A stretch of 64,000 nt of DNA from Mycobacterium sp. OAS707 (GTDB lineage: Bacteria > Actinomycetota > Actinomycetes > Mycobacteriales > Mycobacteriaceae), in assembly GCF_014873705.1 (NCBI RefSeq), contig NZ_JADBDS010000003.1, positions 992,001-1,056,000 of the forward strand, written 5' to 3'. The notes below the pieces were generated by a model. The model was given only the letters and a program-made list of their open reading frames with translations. It was not told the DNA's origin and made no database searches. A program made the position numbers and the translations under genes. Of this stretch, positions 1 to 8,241 are shown in pieces. Every line of letters begins with the position of its first letter. Within the stretch, counting starts at the first letter, position 1.

Positions 1-603
1 CGGAAGGGACAGCACGAACTCCTCTACGTCGACACCCTGGCGCTCGGCGTAGGCCGCCACCGCCTGTGCACCCAGCTCGGTCGAAGGCGTCAACGTAGGC
101 AGCACCGATACGAAGTCGATGCCGAGCCCGGCGCGCTGCGACTCGAGTGCCGCGTAGGCCGCGATCAGCCGGACGGTGGCCTTGGCTCCGGCGTAGCCGC
201 CACTGAGCGGCGATCCGTTGATCGCCGCGCCGCTGGAGACCGCGATGACGGTGCTGCCTGGCGCAAGGGGCTGCAGCAGCGCTTCCCGGACCCAGTGAAA
301 TGCCTGGGCCACATCGACATTCCAGTTCCTGCTGAAGGATTCCCACGTCTGCTCCTGCAGCGGGCTCATCCGCGGCGCCGCACCTGCACACAGCACGACC
401 GTGCGTGGCTGGTACCGCTCGATGAGCCGGTGAGCGGTTGCGGGGTCGGCGGCATCGGCGGTGACGGTGCCCCCGCTGCGGGCGACGCCGATCACCTCGG
501 CTCCCGCTGCGGTGAAGGCCTCGGCGATACCGCGACCGAATCCTCGACTGGCGCCGGTCACTATCACGGTGGAACCGGCAATGGTGTTGTTGGGTTGGTT
601 CAT
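1..603 (-). CDS. SDR-family oxidoreductase, C-terminus cut by window edge
   Basis: NAD(P)-dependent short-chain dehydrogenase/reductase, seen from the start codon (ATG at 603-601) through 201 codons; the C-terminus lies outside the window. The Rossmann motif TGASRGFG is at residues 16-23. The catalytic Ser124 and the YAGAK pair Tyr137/Lys141 are at the usual SDR spacing. The substrate cannot be told. It is transcribed divergently from the sigma factor gene at 725, so the 121-bp gap between them probably holds both promoters. SDR genes often flank ECF sigma factors with SnoaL tails, but a functional link is inference only. Confidence 0.85.
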   Translation of the reverse strand, partial: MNQPNNTIAGSTVIVTGASRGFGRGIAEAFTAAGAEVIGVARSGGTVTADAADPATAHRLIERYQPRTVVLCAGAAPRMSPLQEQTWESFSRNWNVDVAQAFHWVREALLQPLAPGSTVIAVSSGAAINGSPLSGGYAGAKATVRLIAAYAALESQRAGLGIDFVSVLPTLTPSTELGAQAVAAYAERQGVDVEEFVLSLP

Positions 604-724
604 ATCAAGTCAGATGCATGCCGGGAGCTGGATTCGTCGGGTGCTGGTCGATGAATTCCGGCCGCCGGGCGTATCTGTATTGGAAAGACCGCGATACGCG
701 CGATAGGTAGGTAGGAGGGGCGCC

Positions 725-1672
725 GTGCCGGCCCAGCAGGACTTCATCGAGCAGGCAGCGCCGTTTCGCGCCGAGTTGATCGCACACTGCTACCGGATGC
801 TGGGCTCGGTGCAGGACGCCGAGGACCTGGTGCAGGAGACGTACCTGCGCGGTTGGCGCGGCTACGAGGCGTTCGAGGAACGTGCAGCGTTGCGGACCTG
901 GCTGTACCGCATCGCGACCACCGCGTGCCTGCGCGCGCTGCAGAACCGCGCCCGCCGCGTGCTGCCCGCTGGACTCGGCGCCGGTTCCATCGATCCCGAT
1001 GTCGACATCGACGCGAGCAAGGCCGGCTTCCCGTGGCTAGAGCCGATTCCGGACACGTTCACACCGGAGACCGCGGTGACGGCACGGCAGAGCATCCGGT
1101 TGGCGATCGTGACGGCGATGCAGGAACTGCCCGCCCGCCAGCGGGCGGTGTTGATCCTGCGCGACGTGGTCCAGTTCAGCGCCGCCGAGGTGGCTGAACT
1201 CCTCGAGACCACACCGGCCGCGGTCAACAGCGCGCTGCAGCGGGCCAGGGCCCATCTCGCCGCCGTCGCGCCCAGCGACGACGAGATTCCCGAACCCGAA
1301 GACCGCGAGCTGCTCGCACTCGTCGAACGTTATTGTGCGGCTTTCGAAAACGGCGACATGGCCGCGTTGACCGCGCTCCTGCGGGCCGACGTCACGCTCG
1401 AGATGCCACCGTTCGCCGTCTGGTTCACCGGCCGCGACGCGGTGACGCGATTCCTGTCCGCGCGTGCGTTCACCGAACCCGGCGCTGTGTCGATGGTTCC
1501 GACATCCGCCAATGGTCAACCGGCCGTTGCGGATTACCGCCGCGACGCCGCGGGAGTGCTGCAGGCCCACGCGATACACGTGCTCACTCCCGGCGAGGAC
1601 GGAATCGGCGCGATCACCGTCTTTCTTGATCCCGGGCTGTTCGCGGTGTTCGGCCTGCCGTCAACGCGATGA
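725..1672 (+). CDS. ECF sigma factor with C-terminal SnoaL-like domain (SigG/TIGR02960 type)
   Basis: Extracytoplasmic-function RNA polymerase sigma factor of 315 residues. Region sigma-2 is near residues 10-80, with the DAEDLVQET motif of region 2.2. Region sigma-4 is near 125-180, with the helix-turn-helix around the FSAAEVAELLETTPAAVNS stretch. The last 120 residues form a SnoaL/NTF2-like domain typical of the SigG/SigJ-like groups, in which the tail takes the regulatory place of a separate anti-sigma factor. The GTG start at 725 follows a strong AGGAGG ribosome site at about 714-719. It converges with and overlaps the GtrA gene by 12 bp. Target genes are unknown. Confidence 0.9.
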   Translation: MPAQQDFIEQAAPFRAELIAHCYRMLGSVQDAEDLVQETYLRGWRGYEAFEERAALRTWLYRIATTACLRALQNRARRVLPAGLGAGSIDPDVDIDASKAGFPWLEPIPDTFTPETAVTARQSIRLAIVTAMQELPARQRAVLILRDVVQFSAAEVAELLETTPAAVNSALQRARAHLAAVAPSDDEIPEPEDRELLALVERYCAAFENGDMAALTALLRADVTLEMPPFAVWFTGRDAVTRFLSARAFTEPGAVSMVPTSANGQPAVADYRRDAAGVLQAHAIHVLTPGEDGIGAITVFLDPGLFAVFGLPSTR

Positions 1673-2140
1673 CGGCCGAAACACCACCCAGCGCATCGCG
1701 CTGTACATGTAGACCGCTTCGCAGGCACCCGCCGCGATCCGCGCGACGTGATACTCGACGCCGAGTGCCGTCAGCCCGCTGGAGACGCCGAGAATGAACG
1801 CCAGGTAGTTCACGACGACCACCGCCACGTACACCGCGAACTGCGGGCCGACCGCGCCATGCGATCTGAAGTTCAGTATGCGATTGAGTAGGTAGCTCAG
1901 CGTGAATGCGCCTGCATACGCCACTGTCACCGCGACGGCCAGTGGGACGCCTAGCCGGCCGTGTAGCGCGCTCAGGAGCACCAGATCGACTCCGAACGTG
2001 CAGCCGTTGAGGATGACGAAGCCCAGAAAGGTCGGCGCCACAACGGAATTCAGCCCGAACGGCAGCCGGGCAACGACGACCTCGCAACACCGATGGAAGC
2101 GCTCGACCGGCCGCAGGGATGCCTCGGGCTGCACGCTCAT
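1661..2140 (-). CDS. GtrA-family membrane protein
   Basis: Small polytopic membrane protein of 159 residues with four predicted hydrophobic helices, including stretches around FLGFVILNGCTFGVDLVLLS and AVYVAVVVVNYLAFILG. This fits the GtrA/DPMS family, which often helps move or anchor polyprenyl-phosphate sugars in cell-wall glycosylation. The ATG at 2140 is chosen because the residues upstream of it (possible to 2188) are hydrophilic and Cys-rich and look like read-through. No glycosyltransferase lies next to it, so the role here is open. Its end overlaps the end of the convergent sigma gene. Confidence 0.75.
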   Translation of the reverse strand: MSVQPEASLRPVERFHRCCEVVVARLPFGLNSVVAPTFLGFVILNGCTFGVDLVLLSALHGRLGVPLAVAVTVAYAGAFTLSYLLNRILNFRSHGAVGPQFAVYVAVVVVNYLAFILGVSSGLTALGVEYHVARIAAGACEAVYMYSAMRWVVFRPSSR

Positions 2141-2191
2141 GCAGCAACGCTGGCATGGCCAGGTGGCTGCTTGCTGAGCAGCGGGCAAACG

Positions 2192-3052
2192 TCAGGTGAT
2201 GCCGAACCGGGTCAGCAGATCGACCGTCCGCCATCCGATCAGTAGGGCGAACGCCGCCAGCAGCGCAACCGTCGCTGACACCTGGACCAGCGTCCGGTGC
2301 TCACGCGGTGCATACGCGTACGCGGCTGCCACCGCCGCCCCGGTGACAAGGCCGCCGATGTGGCCCTGCCAGCTGATCTGCTGCCCTCCCAGCGCCGGAA
2401 TCACGAACGTGAAAGCCAGGTTCAACGCGATGAGCCCCACCACCCAACCCACGTTGAGGTTGAGCCGCTTACCGACGACGAACGCCGCACCGAACAGTCC
2501 GAACACCGCGCCCGATGCGCCCGCTGTCGCCGCGTTGAGCGGCGAGAGCAGATACACCAGGACAGAGCCGCCAAGCGCGCTCAACGCGTAGAGCGCGATG
2601 AAACGCAGTCGGCCCAGCCAACTCTCCAGTGACGGGCCCATGACGTAGAGCGCGTACATGTTGAACAGCAGATGCGGGATGCCGTAATGGAGGAACGCAG
2701 ACGTCACGAGGCGATACCAGTCGCCGGCCGCGACGGAGGGCGAATGCAGCACGAGATCGCTCTGCAGGTTCGGCGACGCTTTCTGCAGAAGGTACATCGC
2801 CACGTTGATCGCGATCAGCGCGTAAGTGACGACGGGCGTGTGCGTCGTCAGGCGCGCGCCGGACGCGGTCTGCGGCTGAGGGACCGTTCTTGCGCCCTCG
2901 CGTACGCACTCTTCGCACTGGTGACCCACCGCGGCGCTGCGCATGCATTCGGGACAGATGGGGCGGTGACATCGCGTGCAGGTCACATATGTCGCGCGAT
3001 CGGGATGCCGGTAGCAGGTCGGTGCGGCCTGCGGCGTGGTCGGGTAGTTCAC
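2192..3052 (-). CDS. Rhomboid-family intramembrane serine protease with N-terminal zinc finger
   Basis: Membrane-embedded serine protease of 286 residues. The GTG start at 3052 overlaps the stop of the upstream VOC gene as GTGA, suggesting translational coupling. Residues 13-49 carry a B-box-like cluster (C13, H16, C25, C28, C33, C36, H44, C46, C49) that probably binds zinc. Six or so membrane segments follow. The rhomboid catalytic dyad is visible as Ser181 in GASGAVFG and His231 in QGHIGG, with the HLLFN oxyanion motif ending at Asn131. Such B-box rhomboids occur in many actinobacteria; their substrates are largely unknown. Confidence 0.9.
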   Translation of the reverse strand: MNYPTTPQAAPTCYRHPDRATYVTCTRCHRPICPECMRSAAVGHQCEECVREGARTVPQPQTASGARLTTHTPVVTYALIAINVAMYLLQKASPNLQSDLVLHSPSVAAGDWYRLVTSAFLHYGIPHLLFNMYALYVMGPSLESWLGRLRFIALYALSALGGSVLVYLLSPLNAATAGASGAVFGLFGAAFVVGKRLNLNVGWVVGLIALNLAFTFVIPALGGQQISWQGHIGGLVTGAAVAAAYAYAPREHRTLVQVSATVALLAAFALLIGWRTVDLLTRFGIT

Positions 3053-3462
3053 AGCGTTCCGAACAACTCGATCCAGTTGCCGTCGGGGTCGGCGACGAAC
3101 ATCCACCCCATCCCCGGCACCGGAGCGAATTCGGTCACCGGCTCGACGATTTCGTACTCGGACTCGGCGAACGCCGCCGCCACAGCGTGCAGGTTCTGCA
3201 CTCCGATGGTGAAGTAGCGGACGCCTGCCTGAGCCCGGCCGCCGCCCGGCGCTGCCGGTTCCGGCGGTGGCGAGTCGAACGTCACCAGCTTCACCACGTT
3301 CTTGCCGAGCGAGTACCGCCGCTGCGAACCGCCGGGAAACTCGACTTCGCCTTGCAATTCGAGCTGCAGGAAGCCTTCGTAGAAGGCGACCATCTTGTCG
3401 AGGTTCGTGGTGACGAGGCCGACTTCGATGGCGGGACTGAGCAGGTCGAAGCGCACGGCCAC
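3049..3462 (-). CDS. VOC (glyoxalase/bleomycin-resistance fold) protein
   Basis: Protein of 137 residues with the vicinal-oxygen-chelate fold: an N-terminal beta-alpha-beta unit (VGLVTTNLDKMVAFYEGFL) and a C-terminal FVADPDGNWIELFG motif ending in the metal-ligand Glu position. Such proteins include dioxygenases, glyoxalases and drug-binding proteins; the substrate is not predictable. It lies 4 bp downstream of a second VOC gene and overlaps the rhomboid start, so all three minus-strand genes are probably one transcript. Confidence 0.8.
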   Translation of the reverse strand: MAVRFDLLSPAIEVGLVTTNLDKMVAFYEGFLQLELQGEVEFPGGSQRRYSLGKNVVKLVTFDSPPPEPAAPGGGRAQAGVRYFTIGVQNLHAVAAAFAESEYEIVEPVTEFAPVPGMGWMFVADPDGNWIELFGTL

Positions 3463-3466
3463 GAGA

Positions 3467-3835
3467 CTACTGGTCGACTCCCCAAACCAGACAGAACGTG
3501 TGCCCGGCCGGATCCCGGAACACCCGGAACTGACTCTCGTCGACTGCTTCGGTCACGCGGGAAGCGCCGAGTTCGAGCACCTTTGGCTCGGCTTCTCCGA
3601 TGTCATCGACGAGCACATCGAGGTGGAACTGTTGCGACCCGTGCGGATCGGGGAACTGCGGCGGGTCATGTTCGGGCGAATACTGGAATGCCAGCCTGCG
3701 GCCCGCGGGGTCGGTCAGCACCACCCACGAATCGTCCTGAACGTCCACCGTGCCGCCGATGAGGCCGGCGTAGAACTCTGCCAGAGCCTTCGGTTCCCTG
3801 GCGTCAACCACCACTGCGCGAAGTTGTCCGATCAT
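3467..3835 (-). CDS. VOC (glyoxalase-like) protein
   Basis: Second vicinal-oxygen-chelate protein, 122 residues from the ATG at 3835. It has two beta-alpha-beta-beta-beta halves and a conserved FRDPAGHTFCLVWG end. The HLDVLVDD segment supplies a likely metal His. This type is often annotated as a glyoxalase-like DUF (PF18029-type). An upstream in-frame ATG at 3889 would add 18 low-complexity hydrophilic residues and is less likely. It is the first gene of the VOC-VOC-rhomboid minus transcript. Confidence 0.75.
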   Translation of the reverse strand: MIGQLRAVVVDAREPKALAEFYAGLIGGTVDVQDDSWVVLTDPAGRRLAFQYSPEHDPPQFPDPHGSQQFHLDVLVDDIGEAEPKVLELGASRVTEAVDESQFRVFRDPAGHTFCLVWGVDQ

Positions 3836-4175
3836 GGCGTCGGAATTACCGGTCGCGTCTCCGTCTAACCGTGCTGGAGTCCGGCTCACGCGGACGGCGT
3901 GTCACCGACGCCCGAATAACAATTCGATCACTATGCAAATCACGATCACTTAAGAGGCCGCGGCAAATATTGAGAGTTTTCAAGATCTCCGCTCGGATCT
4001 GGTCGATGACTTATCGAAATCGGCGCAAATTGCGGGCAATCTCACTCCGTTGCGCTGTAACGCTTTTCGTCGCGCACCGGCAGCCGTCGCTTCCGGAATT
4101 TGCACTCTTCGCGTTCAGCTACCTTGGTTTTCAGGGACGGGGAAAACAGCGACAAATCGCAATTCAAAGGAAGAA
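3836..4175. other. Non-coding, AT-richer intergenic region
   Basis: About 340 bases between the divergent VOC and hemophore genes with no convincing reading frame. It is noticeably richer in A/T than its surroundings, with runs such as ATAACAATTCG and GCAAATATTGAG, so it probably carries both promoters and perhaps an iron- or heme-responsive control site. I could not recognise an IdeR box or any small RNA in it. Confidence 0.5.
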
Positions 4176-4580
4176 ATGATCATGAAATTCAGTGGTACCA
4201 CTGCGCGCCGTCGCGTCGCCGGTGTGGCTGTCGGCTGCGTGCTCGGGGGCGTGGCTGCAGCAACCATCGCCGCGCCGACCGCAACAGCCGCACCCGACTG
4301 CTCTGCGGCCGGGGTGTCCAACACCGTCAGCACGACGTTGGGCTCGGCGCGCGCCTACCTGAACGGCCACCCCAGCGCCAACCAGGCGGTCGGGGCCGCG
4401 TTCAGCCAGCCGCGCGACCAGGCATCGGCAACGCTGCGCGGCTACTTCACCGCCAACCCGCAGGAGTACTACGACCTGAAGGGCATCTTGGCGCCGATCG
4501 GCGACACCCAGCGTCAGTGCAACGTCTCGGTGTTGCCGCCGGAACTGGCTTCGGCCTACGGCGAGTTCATGGCCGGCTAG
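4176..4580 (+). CDS. Secreted hemophore-like heme-binding protein (Rv0203 family)
   Basis: Exported protein of 134 residues. A signal peptide with twin Arg-rich start and a hydrophobic core ends near ATAAP at residue 40. The mature part is helical, with two cysteines (C42, C115) that can pair. Residues Tyr61 and His65 in YLNGHP match the Tyr/His heme-ligand pair known in M. tuberculosis Rv0203. The third Rv0203 ligand, a His in the motif before FxANP, is Tyr90 here. The ATG at 4176 follows an AAAGGAAG ribosome site; an in-frame ATG at 4182 is also possible. A strong terminator follows. Confidence 0.85.
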   Translation: MIMKFSGTTARRRVAGVAVGCVLGGVAAATIAAPTATAAPDCSAAGVSNTVSTTLGSARAYLNGHPSANQAVGAAFSQPRDQASATLRGYFTANPQEYYDLKGILAPIGDTQRQCNVSVLPPELASAYGEFMAG

Positions 4581-4590
4581 AGCCACGCAC

Positions 4591-4632
4591 AAACCGCCCG
4601 CTGCAGCCGCGCGCTGTAGCGGGCGGTTTTCG
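4591..4632 (+). terminator. Rho-independent terminator of the hemophore gene
   Basis: Perfect 12-bp stem (AAACCGCCCGCT paired with its complement at 4618-4629), a 15-nt loop and a short T-run, starting 10 bp after the hemophore stop codon. Confidence 0.85.
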
Positions 4633-4662
4633 TTAGCAGGGCTTAACGTCTACTCTGGTCGA

Positions 4663-5112
4663 ATGAGGTCGACACGCACAACCGCGGTCGCGGCGATTCT
4701 TCTCGCCGGCTTGGCCGCATCGCCCGCGGTCGCCACCGCCGATCCCACTCCAGCGCCACCGCCAGGGCCCAAGACGACCATCGACGGCGATGGCACCTAC
4801 GCCGTCGGCAAGGACATCCAGCCCGGCACGTACAGCTCGGCGGGCCCCGTCGGCGACGGAGCCTGCTACTGGAAGCGCACCAACGGGAACACGATCGTGG
4901 ACAACGCCCTGTCCAAGAAGGCCCAGATCGTTCAGATCGACGCCACGGACACCTCGTTCACCACGAACGAATGCCAGACCTGGCAGCTGACGGACGCACC
5001 CGTGCCGCCGCAAGCGGGTCCCGGCGATCTGATGGGTGCGCTCGGCCAACTCGGGCAGATCATCGCCCGCAATCCTGGCGGCGCGCCGCCGCCCGCCAAC
5101 CCGGGCGGCTAG
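4663..5112 (+). CDS. Secreted protein of unknown function, Pro/Gly-rich tail
   Basis: Exported protein of 149 residues with a clear signal peptide cleaved near residue 26 (ATA-DP). The mature part starts with a Pro-rich linker, then a globular stretch of about 75 residues (DGTYAVGKDIQPGTYSS, ACYWKRTNG) with two cysteines, and ends in a Gly/Pro-rich tail. The DIQPGTY and CYW patterns recur in actinobacterial secreted and lipoprotein domains of unknown role. No enzyme motif is visible. It sits right after the hemophore terminator, so it has its own promoter. Its stop overlaps the end of the convergent F420/PPOX gene. Confidence 0.8.
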   Translation: MRSTRTTAVAAILLAGLAASPAVATADPTPAPPPGPKTTIDGDGTYAVGKDIQPGTYSSAGPVGDGACYWKRTNGNTIVDNALSKKAQIVQIDATDTSFTTNECQTWQLTDAPVPPQAGPGDLMGALGQLGQIIARNPGGAPPPANPGG

Positions 5113-5540
5113 CGGATCTTCTCGCCGTACACGCGGTCGACGGTCAACGCCATCAACACGCGGCGATCGGAGACCATCACCGCCCGGTACTCGTCCCAAT
5201 CCGGATGTTCCCCGGCAGCAGCCCGGTAGTAGTCGACGAGCGCCTCGACCTCGGCGCTATGAGGGTCGGTGCCCGGTCCGGTCAGCGTGACGGAGCCCTC
5301 GGCCGTGGCCCACGCCCACCCGTCGGAACTGGTGACCTCGAGCGCGGCGCGCGGATCCCGGCGCAGGTTCGCCGTCTTGGCGCGGCCCTCGGTCATCGAG
5401 ACATAGATGACGCCCGCGTCGCGGTCGTAGTACGGAGTCACGGGCGACAGCTGAGGCAGGCCGTTGGCCTTGATCGTGGCGAGCACCCCAAGCCTGCTCT
5501 CGGCGATCAGGGCATGCGGGTCGAATGTGGTGGCGGTCAT
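5109..5540 (-). CDS. PPOX-class F420-dependent oxidoreductase (Rv1155-like)
   Basis: Split beta-barrel flavin/F420-binding protein of 143 residues from the ATG at 5540; an ATG four codons upstream is an alternative. The blocks GVLATIKANGLPQLSPV, AKTANLRRDPRAALEV and AVMVSDRRVLMALTVDRVYG closely follow the pattern of M. tuberculosis Rv1155, an F420-binding reductase that also acts on biliverdin-like substrates. The role here is likely F420H2-dependent reduction of an unknown acceptor. It is transcribed divergently from the nitrobindin gene only 23 bp away. Confidence 0.9.
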   Translation of the reverse strand: MTATTFDPHALIAESRLGVLATIKANGLPQLSPVTPYYDRDAGVIYVSMTEGRAKTANLRRDPRAALEVTSSDGWAWATAEGSVTLTGPGTDPHSAEVEALVDYYRAAAGEHPDWDEYRAVMVSDRRVLMALTVDRVYGEKIR

Positions 5541-5563
5541 GTCAACCGGCAACCGGCGATCGC

Positions 5564-6076
5564 ATGCCCGCTATTCCGTACCCTGGCGACGTGGTCGATC
5601 TGCATCCCGACGTCGCCGTGTTGGCGCCTCTACTGGGCACCTGGTCCGGTCGGGGCGAGGGCGTGTATCCGACGATCGCCTCGTTCGGCTATCTCGAGGA
5701 AGTGACCTTCGACCATGTCGGCAAGCCGTTCCTGATCTACCGGCAGCGGACCAGGGCCACCGACGACGGTCGTCCCTTACACGCGGAGACCGGATACCTG
5801 CGCGCGCCGTCGCCGGATCGCGTCGAGCTCGTACTGGCCCATCCCACCGGCGTCACGGAGATCGAGGAGGGCACTCTGTCGAGCTCAGAAACGACCATAG
5901 AGTTGGAGCTGACCGCGACCGCGATCGGCCGCACCTCGTCGGCTAAAGAGGTCACAGCGCTGAGCCGTTCGATTCGCGTCGACAGTGACCAGTTGACCTA
6001 CACGGTTCGGATGGGCGCCGTCGGCCAGCCGCTGCAAGATCATCTGGCCGCGACACTGCACAGGGCGCGGGGATGA
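5564..6076 (+). CDS. Nitrobindin-like heme protein (DUF1794/FABP-like)
   Basis: Ten-stranded beta-barrel protein of 170 residues. The signature GTWSGRGEG at residues 25-33 is the GxWxGxGxG motif of nitrobindins, and His residues near the C-terminus (H160, H166) include the expected heme-ligand position. Bacterial nitrobindins, including M. tuberculosis Rv2717c, bind ferric heme and isomerise peroxynitrite, so a role in nitro-oxidative stress defence is likely. Start is the ATG at 5564; a GTG at 5591 is a possible shorter start. Its stop overlaps the next start as ATGA, so it is translationally coupled to the serine hydrolase. Confidence 0.85.
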   Translation: MPAIPYPGDVVDLHPDVAVLAPLLGTWSGRGEGVYPTIASFGYLEEVTFDHVGKPFLIYRQRTRATDDGRPLHAETGYLRAPSPDRVELVLAHPTGVTEIEEGTLSSSETTIELELTATAIGRTSSAKEVTALSRSIRVDSDQLTYTVRMGAVGQPLQDHLAATLHRARG

Positions 6077-7320
6077 CGCTGGCCGGCCGGATCCGCGTCC
6101 CCGCCGACCTCGACGCCGTCACGGCCGTCGGCGAGGAAGACCACTCCGAGATCGATGCCGCAGCCGTCGAGCGGATCTGGCAGGCCGCGCGGCACTGGTA
6201 TGCGGCCGGCATGCACCCCGCAATTCAGCTCTGCCTGCGACACAACGGCAAGGTCGTGCTGAACCGGGCGATCGGACACGGCTGGGGCAACGGACCTGAT
6301 GATCCGCCCGACGCGGAAAAGGTCGCTGTCACAACGGAAACCCCGTTCTGTGTGTACTCCGCAGCCAAGGCGATCACCACGACCGTCGTGCACATGCTTG
6401 TCGAACGCGGCGTGTTCTCACTCGACGATCGGGTGTGCGACTACCTGCCCAGCTACACCAGCCACGGCAAGGACCGCACCACGATCCGCCACGTGATGAC
6501 GCACAGCGCGGGCGTGCCGTTCGCCACCGGGCCGCGGCCCGACCTGAAGAGGATGGACGACAGCGAGTACGCCCGCGAGATGCTCGGCAACCTGAAACCG
6601 ATCTACCGTCCCGGACTGGTGCACATCTACCACGCGCTGACGTGGGGCCCGCTGGTGCGGGAGATCGTCTCGGCCGCCACCGGTAAGAACATCCGCGAGG
6701 TGCTTGGCACCGAGATCCTCGATCCGCTCGGTTTCCGCTGGACGAACTACGGCGTGGCCGAGGCCGACGTCCCCCTGGTCGCCCGCAGCTATCCGACGGG
6801 TAAACCGCTGCCGGCACCGATCGCTGCGGCGTTTCGCACCGCCGTCGGCGGGACGATGCACCAGATCATCCCGTATTCCAATACACCGCAATTCCTGACC
6901 GGAGTGGTGCCGTCGTCAAACACGGTGTCCACCGCCGACGAGATGTCCCGCTTCGCCGAGATCCTGCGTCGCGGCGGCGAACTCGACGGCGTGCGGATCA
7001 TGACGCCCGAGACCCTTCGCGCCGCTACCCGGGAGTGCCGCAGGCTTCGTCCCGACCTGGCGACGGGACTGCTCCCGCTGCGGTGGGGCACCGGATACAT
7101 GCTGGGCTCCCAGCGATTCGGGCCCTTCGGACGCAACGCGCCCGCCGCCTTCGGTCATACCGGGCTGGTCAACATCGCCGTGTGGGCCGATCCGCAGCGC
7201 GGGCTGGCTGCGGGCCTGATCAGCAGTGGCAAGCCGGGCAGGCATCGCGAGGCGAACCGCTACCCGGCCTTACTCGACCGCATCACTGCGGAAATCCCCC
7301 GAATGGAAAAGAATGTTTGA
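6073..7320 (+). CDS. Serine hydrolase of the beta-lactamase/EstB esterase family
   Basis: Protein of 415 residues with class-C beta-lactamase fold. The SxxK nucleophile motif is Ser96-Ala-Ala-Lys99, a Tyr at 186 in HIYHALTW fits the second catalytic element, and a GHTG box near the C-terminus replaces the KTG triad. There is no signal peptide, so it is probably a cytosolic esterase or lipase-like enzyme (mycobacterial LipD/LipL relatives) rather than a beta-lactamase. It starts within the stop of the nitrobindin gene (ATGA) and is probably co-transcribed with it. Confidence 0.85.
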   Translation: MTLAGRIRVPADLDAVTAVGEEDHSEIDAAAVERIWQAARHWYAAGMHPAIQLCLRHNGKVVLNRAIGHGWGNGPDDPPDAEKVAVTTETPFCVYSAAKAITTTVVHMLVERGVFSLDDRVCDYLPSYTSHGKDRTTIRHVMTHSAGVPFATGPRPDLKRMDDSEYAREMLGNLKPIYRPGLVHIYHALTWGPLVREIVSAATGKNIREVLGTEILDPLGFRWTNYGVAEADVPLVARSYPTGKPLPAPIAAAFRTAVGGTMHQIIPYSNTPQFLTGVVPSSNTVSTADEMSRFAEILRRGGELDGVRIMTPETLRAATRECRRLRPDLATGLLPLRWGTGYMLGSQRFGPFGRNAPAAFGHTGLVNIAVWADPQRGLAAGLISSGKPGRHREANRYPALLDRITAEIPRMEKNV

Positions 7321-7340
7321 GTCTCGGCCGATTCGGGAAC
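7315..7340 (+). promoter_or_regulatory. Possible SigF/SigB-type promoter before the STAS gene
   Basis: GTTT at 7315-7318 and GGGAAC at 7335-7340 are separated by 16 bases, close to the mycobacterial SigF pattern GTTT-N15-17-GGGTAT. It would place a start site upstream of the STAS gene, whose product belongs to the same kind of regulatory pathway. The -10 matches only partly, so this is tentative. Confidence 0.3.
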
Positions 7341-7405
7341 CGGGTGTTAGCCGCTGGACCGAGCACGTCAGGCCCGAGCGGTTTAAGTCATGTTGGAGGT
7401 AAAAC

Positions 7406-7768
7406 GTGTCGAACCAGTCCGCGGCCAGTCAGTGCACCATCAAGCGGCGCCGAGTCGATGAGATCGAGGTGCTTTCGGTGGCCGGCGTGGTCGACATGCT
7501 CACCACGTCGCAACTCGAAGAGGCGATAGCCACCGCGGCCAAGGACTCCCCGCGCGGTGTGGTCGTTGACCTCGGCGCGGTCGACTTTCTCGCCTCGGCG
7601 GGCATGGGCGCCCTGGTGGCCGCCCGCGAAGAACTACCGGCCGACATCCTGTTCGCTGTCGTCGCCGACGGACCCGCGACCAGCCGGCCGCTGAAACTGG
7701 TCGGGATCGCCGACGTCGTCGGCCTGCACGCCACCCTGGATGAAGCGCTTGCCGCTCTGGCGGCTTAA
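7406..7768 (+). CDS. STAS-domain anti-anti-sigma factor (RsbV/SpoIIAA-like)
   Basis: STAS-domain protein of 120 residues. Ser64 in DFLASAGMG aligns with the phosphorylated serine of SpoIIAA/RsbV. When unphosphorylated such proteins bind an anti-sigma kinase and release its sigma factor. The GTG start at 7406 follows a TGGAGG ribosome site. It is followed 32 bp downstream by a kinase of the matching class and then by a convergent operon containing a PP2C phosphatase, giving all three partner-switch components in one locus. No cognate sigma factor lies beside them. Confidence 0.9.
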   Translation: MSNQSAASQCTIKRRRVDEIEVLSVAGVVDMLTTSQLEEAIATAAKDSPRGVVVDLGAVDFLASAGMGALVAAREELPADILFAVVADGPATSRPLKLVGIADVVGLHATLDEALAALAA

Positions 7769-7800
7769 CAAAAGCGCATATGGGGTAGTCGGCAGCCGAG

Positions 7801-8241
7801 ATGTCAACTTCGGAAAAGCTTTGTAACAGATCACACTTCGCACGGATGGACGCCGTCGCCGATCCGGAGAGCGCCGCGGTCATCCGACGCGAGTTCTCGG
7901 ACTGGTTGCACGAGCACTTCACGCTCGACGCGACGAAGGCCTGCGACATGGTGCTCGCGGTCAACGAGGCGTTGGCCAACGCGGCCGAGTACGCGTACGC
8001 GACGGCCGACCGCCCCGGCGTGATGCAGGTGCAAGCCGACTACGACGACGCCGCGGCCACGCTGACCGTCACGGTGACCGACCAGGGCGCGTGGCGCGAG
8101 TCTGATGCGGGCACCAACCAAATCAGAAGAGGACGCGGTATCCCGCTCATGCAGGCGCTCGCCGATCGGGCCACCCTGGATTCGTCGCCGACAGGCACCC
8201 GCGTGTGCCTGGAATGGGGCCAGGTCAGCGCACCGCACTAG
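7801..8241 (+). CDS. Anti-sigma factor, GHKL serine kinase (RsbW-like)
   Basis: ATP-binding protein of 146 residues with HATPase_c_2 features: the N-box VNEALANAAEYAY near residues 57-69, the DQG G1 box, and RGRGIPLMQAL as the G2/lid region. It is expected to bind a sigma factor or to phosphorylate the STAS partner encoded just upstream. The start at 7801 lacks a strong Shine-Dalgarno site, so a slightly different start is possible. It ends in a 4-bp overlap with the convergent response-regulator gene. Confidence 0.85.
   Translation: MSTSEKLCNRSHFARMDAVADPESAAVIRREFSDWLHEHFTLDATKACDMVLAVNEALANAAEYAYATADRPGVMQVQADYDDAAATLTVTVTDQGAWRESDAGTNQIRRGRGIPLMQALADRATLDSSPTGTRVCLEWGQVSAPH

Noticed and set aside
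7764-7790. SigF-like promoter inside the STAS-RsbW gap
   Set aside because: A GGGTAG-like -10 exists but the -35 is only GCTTA, too weak to list as a feature.
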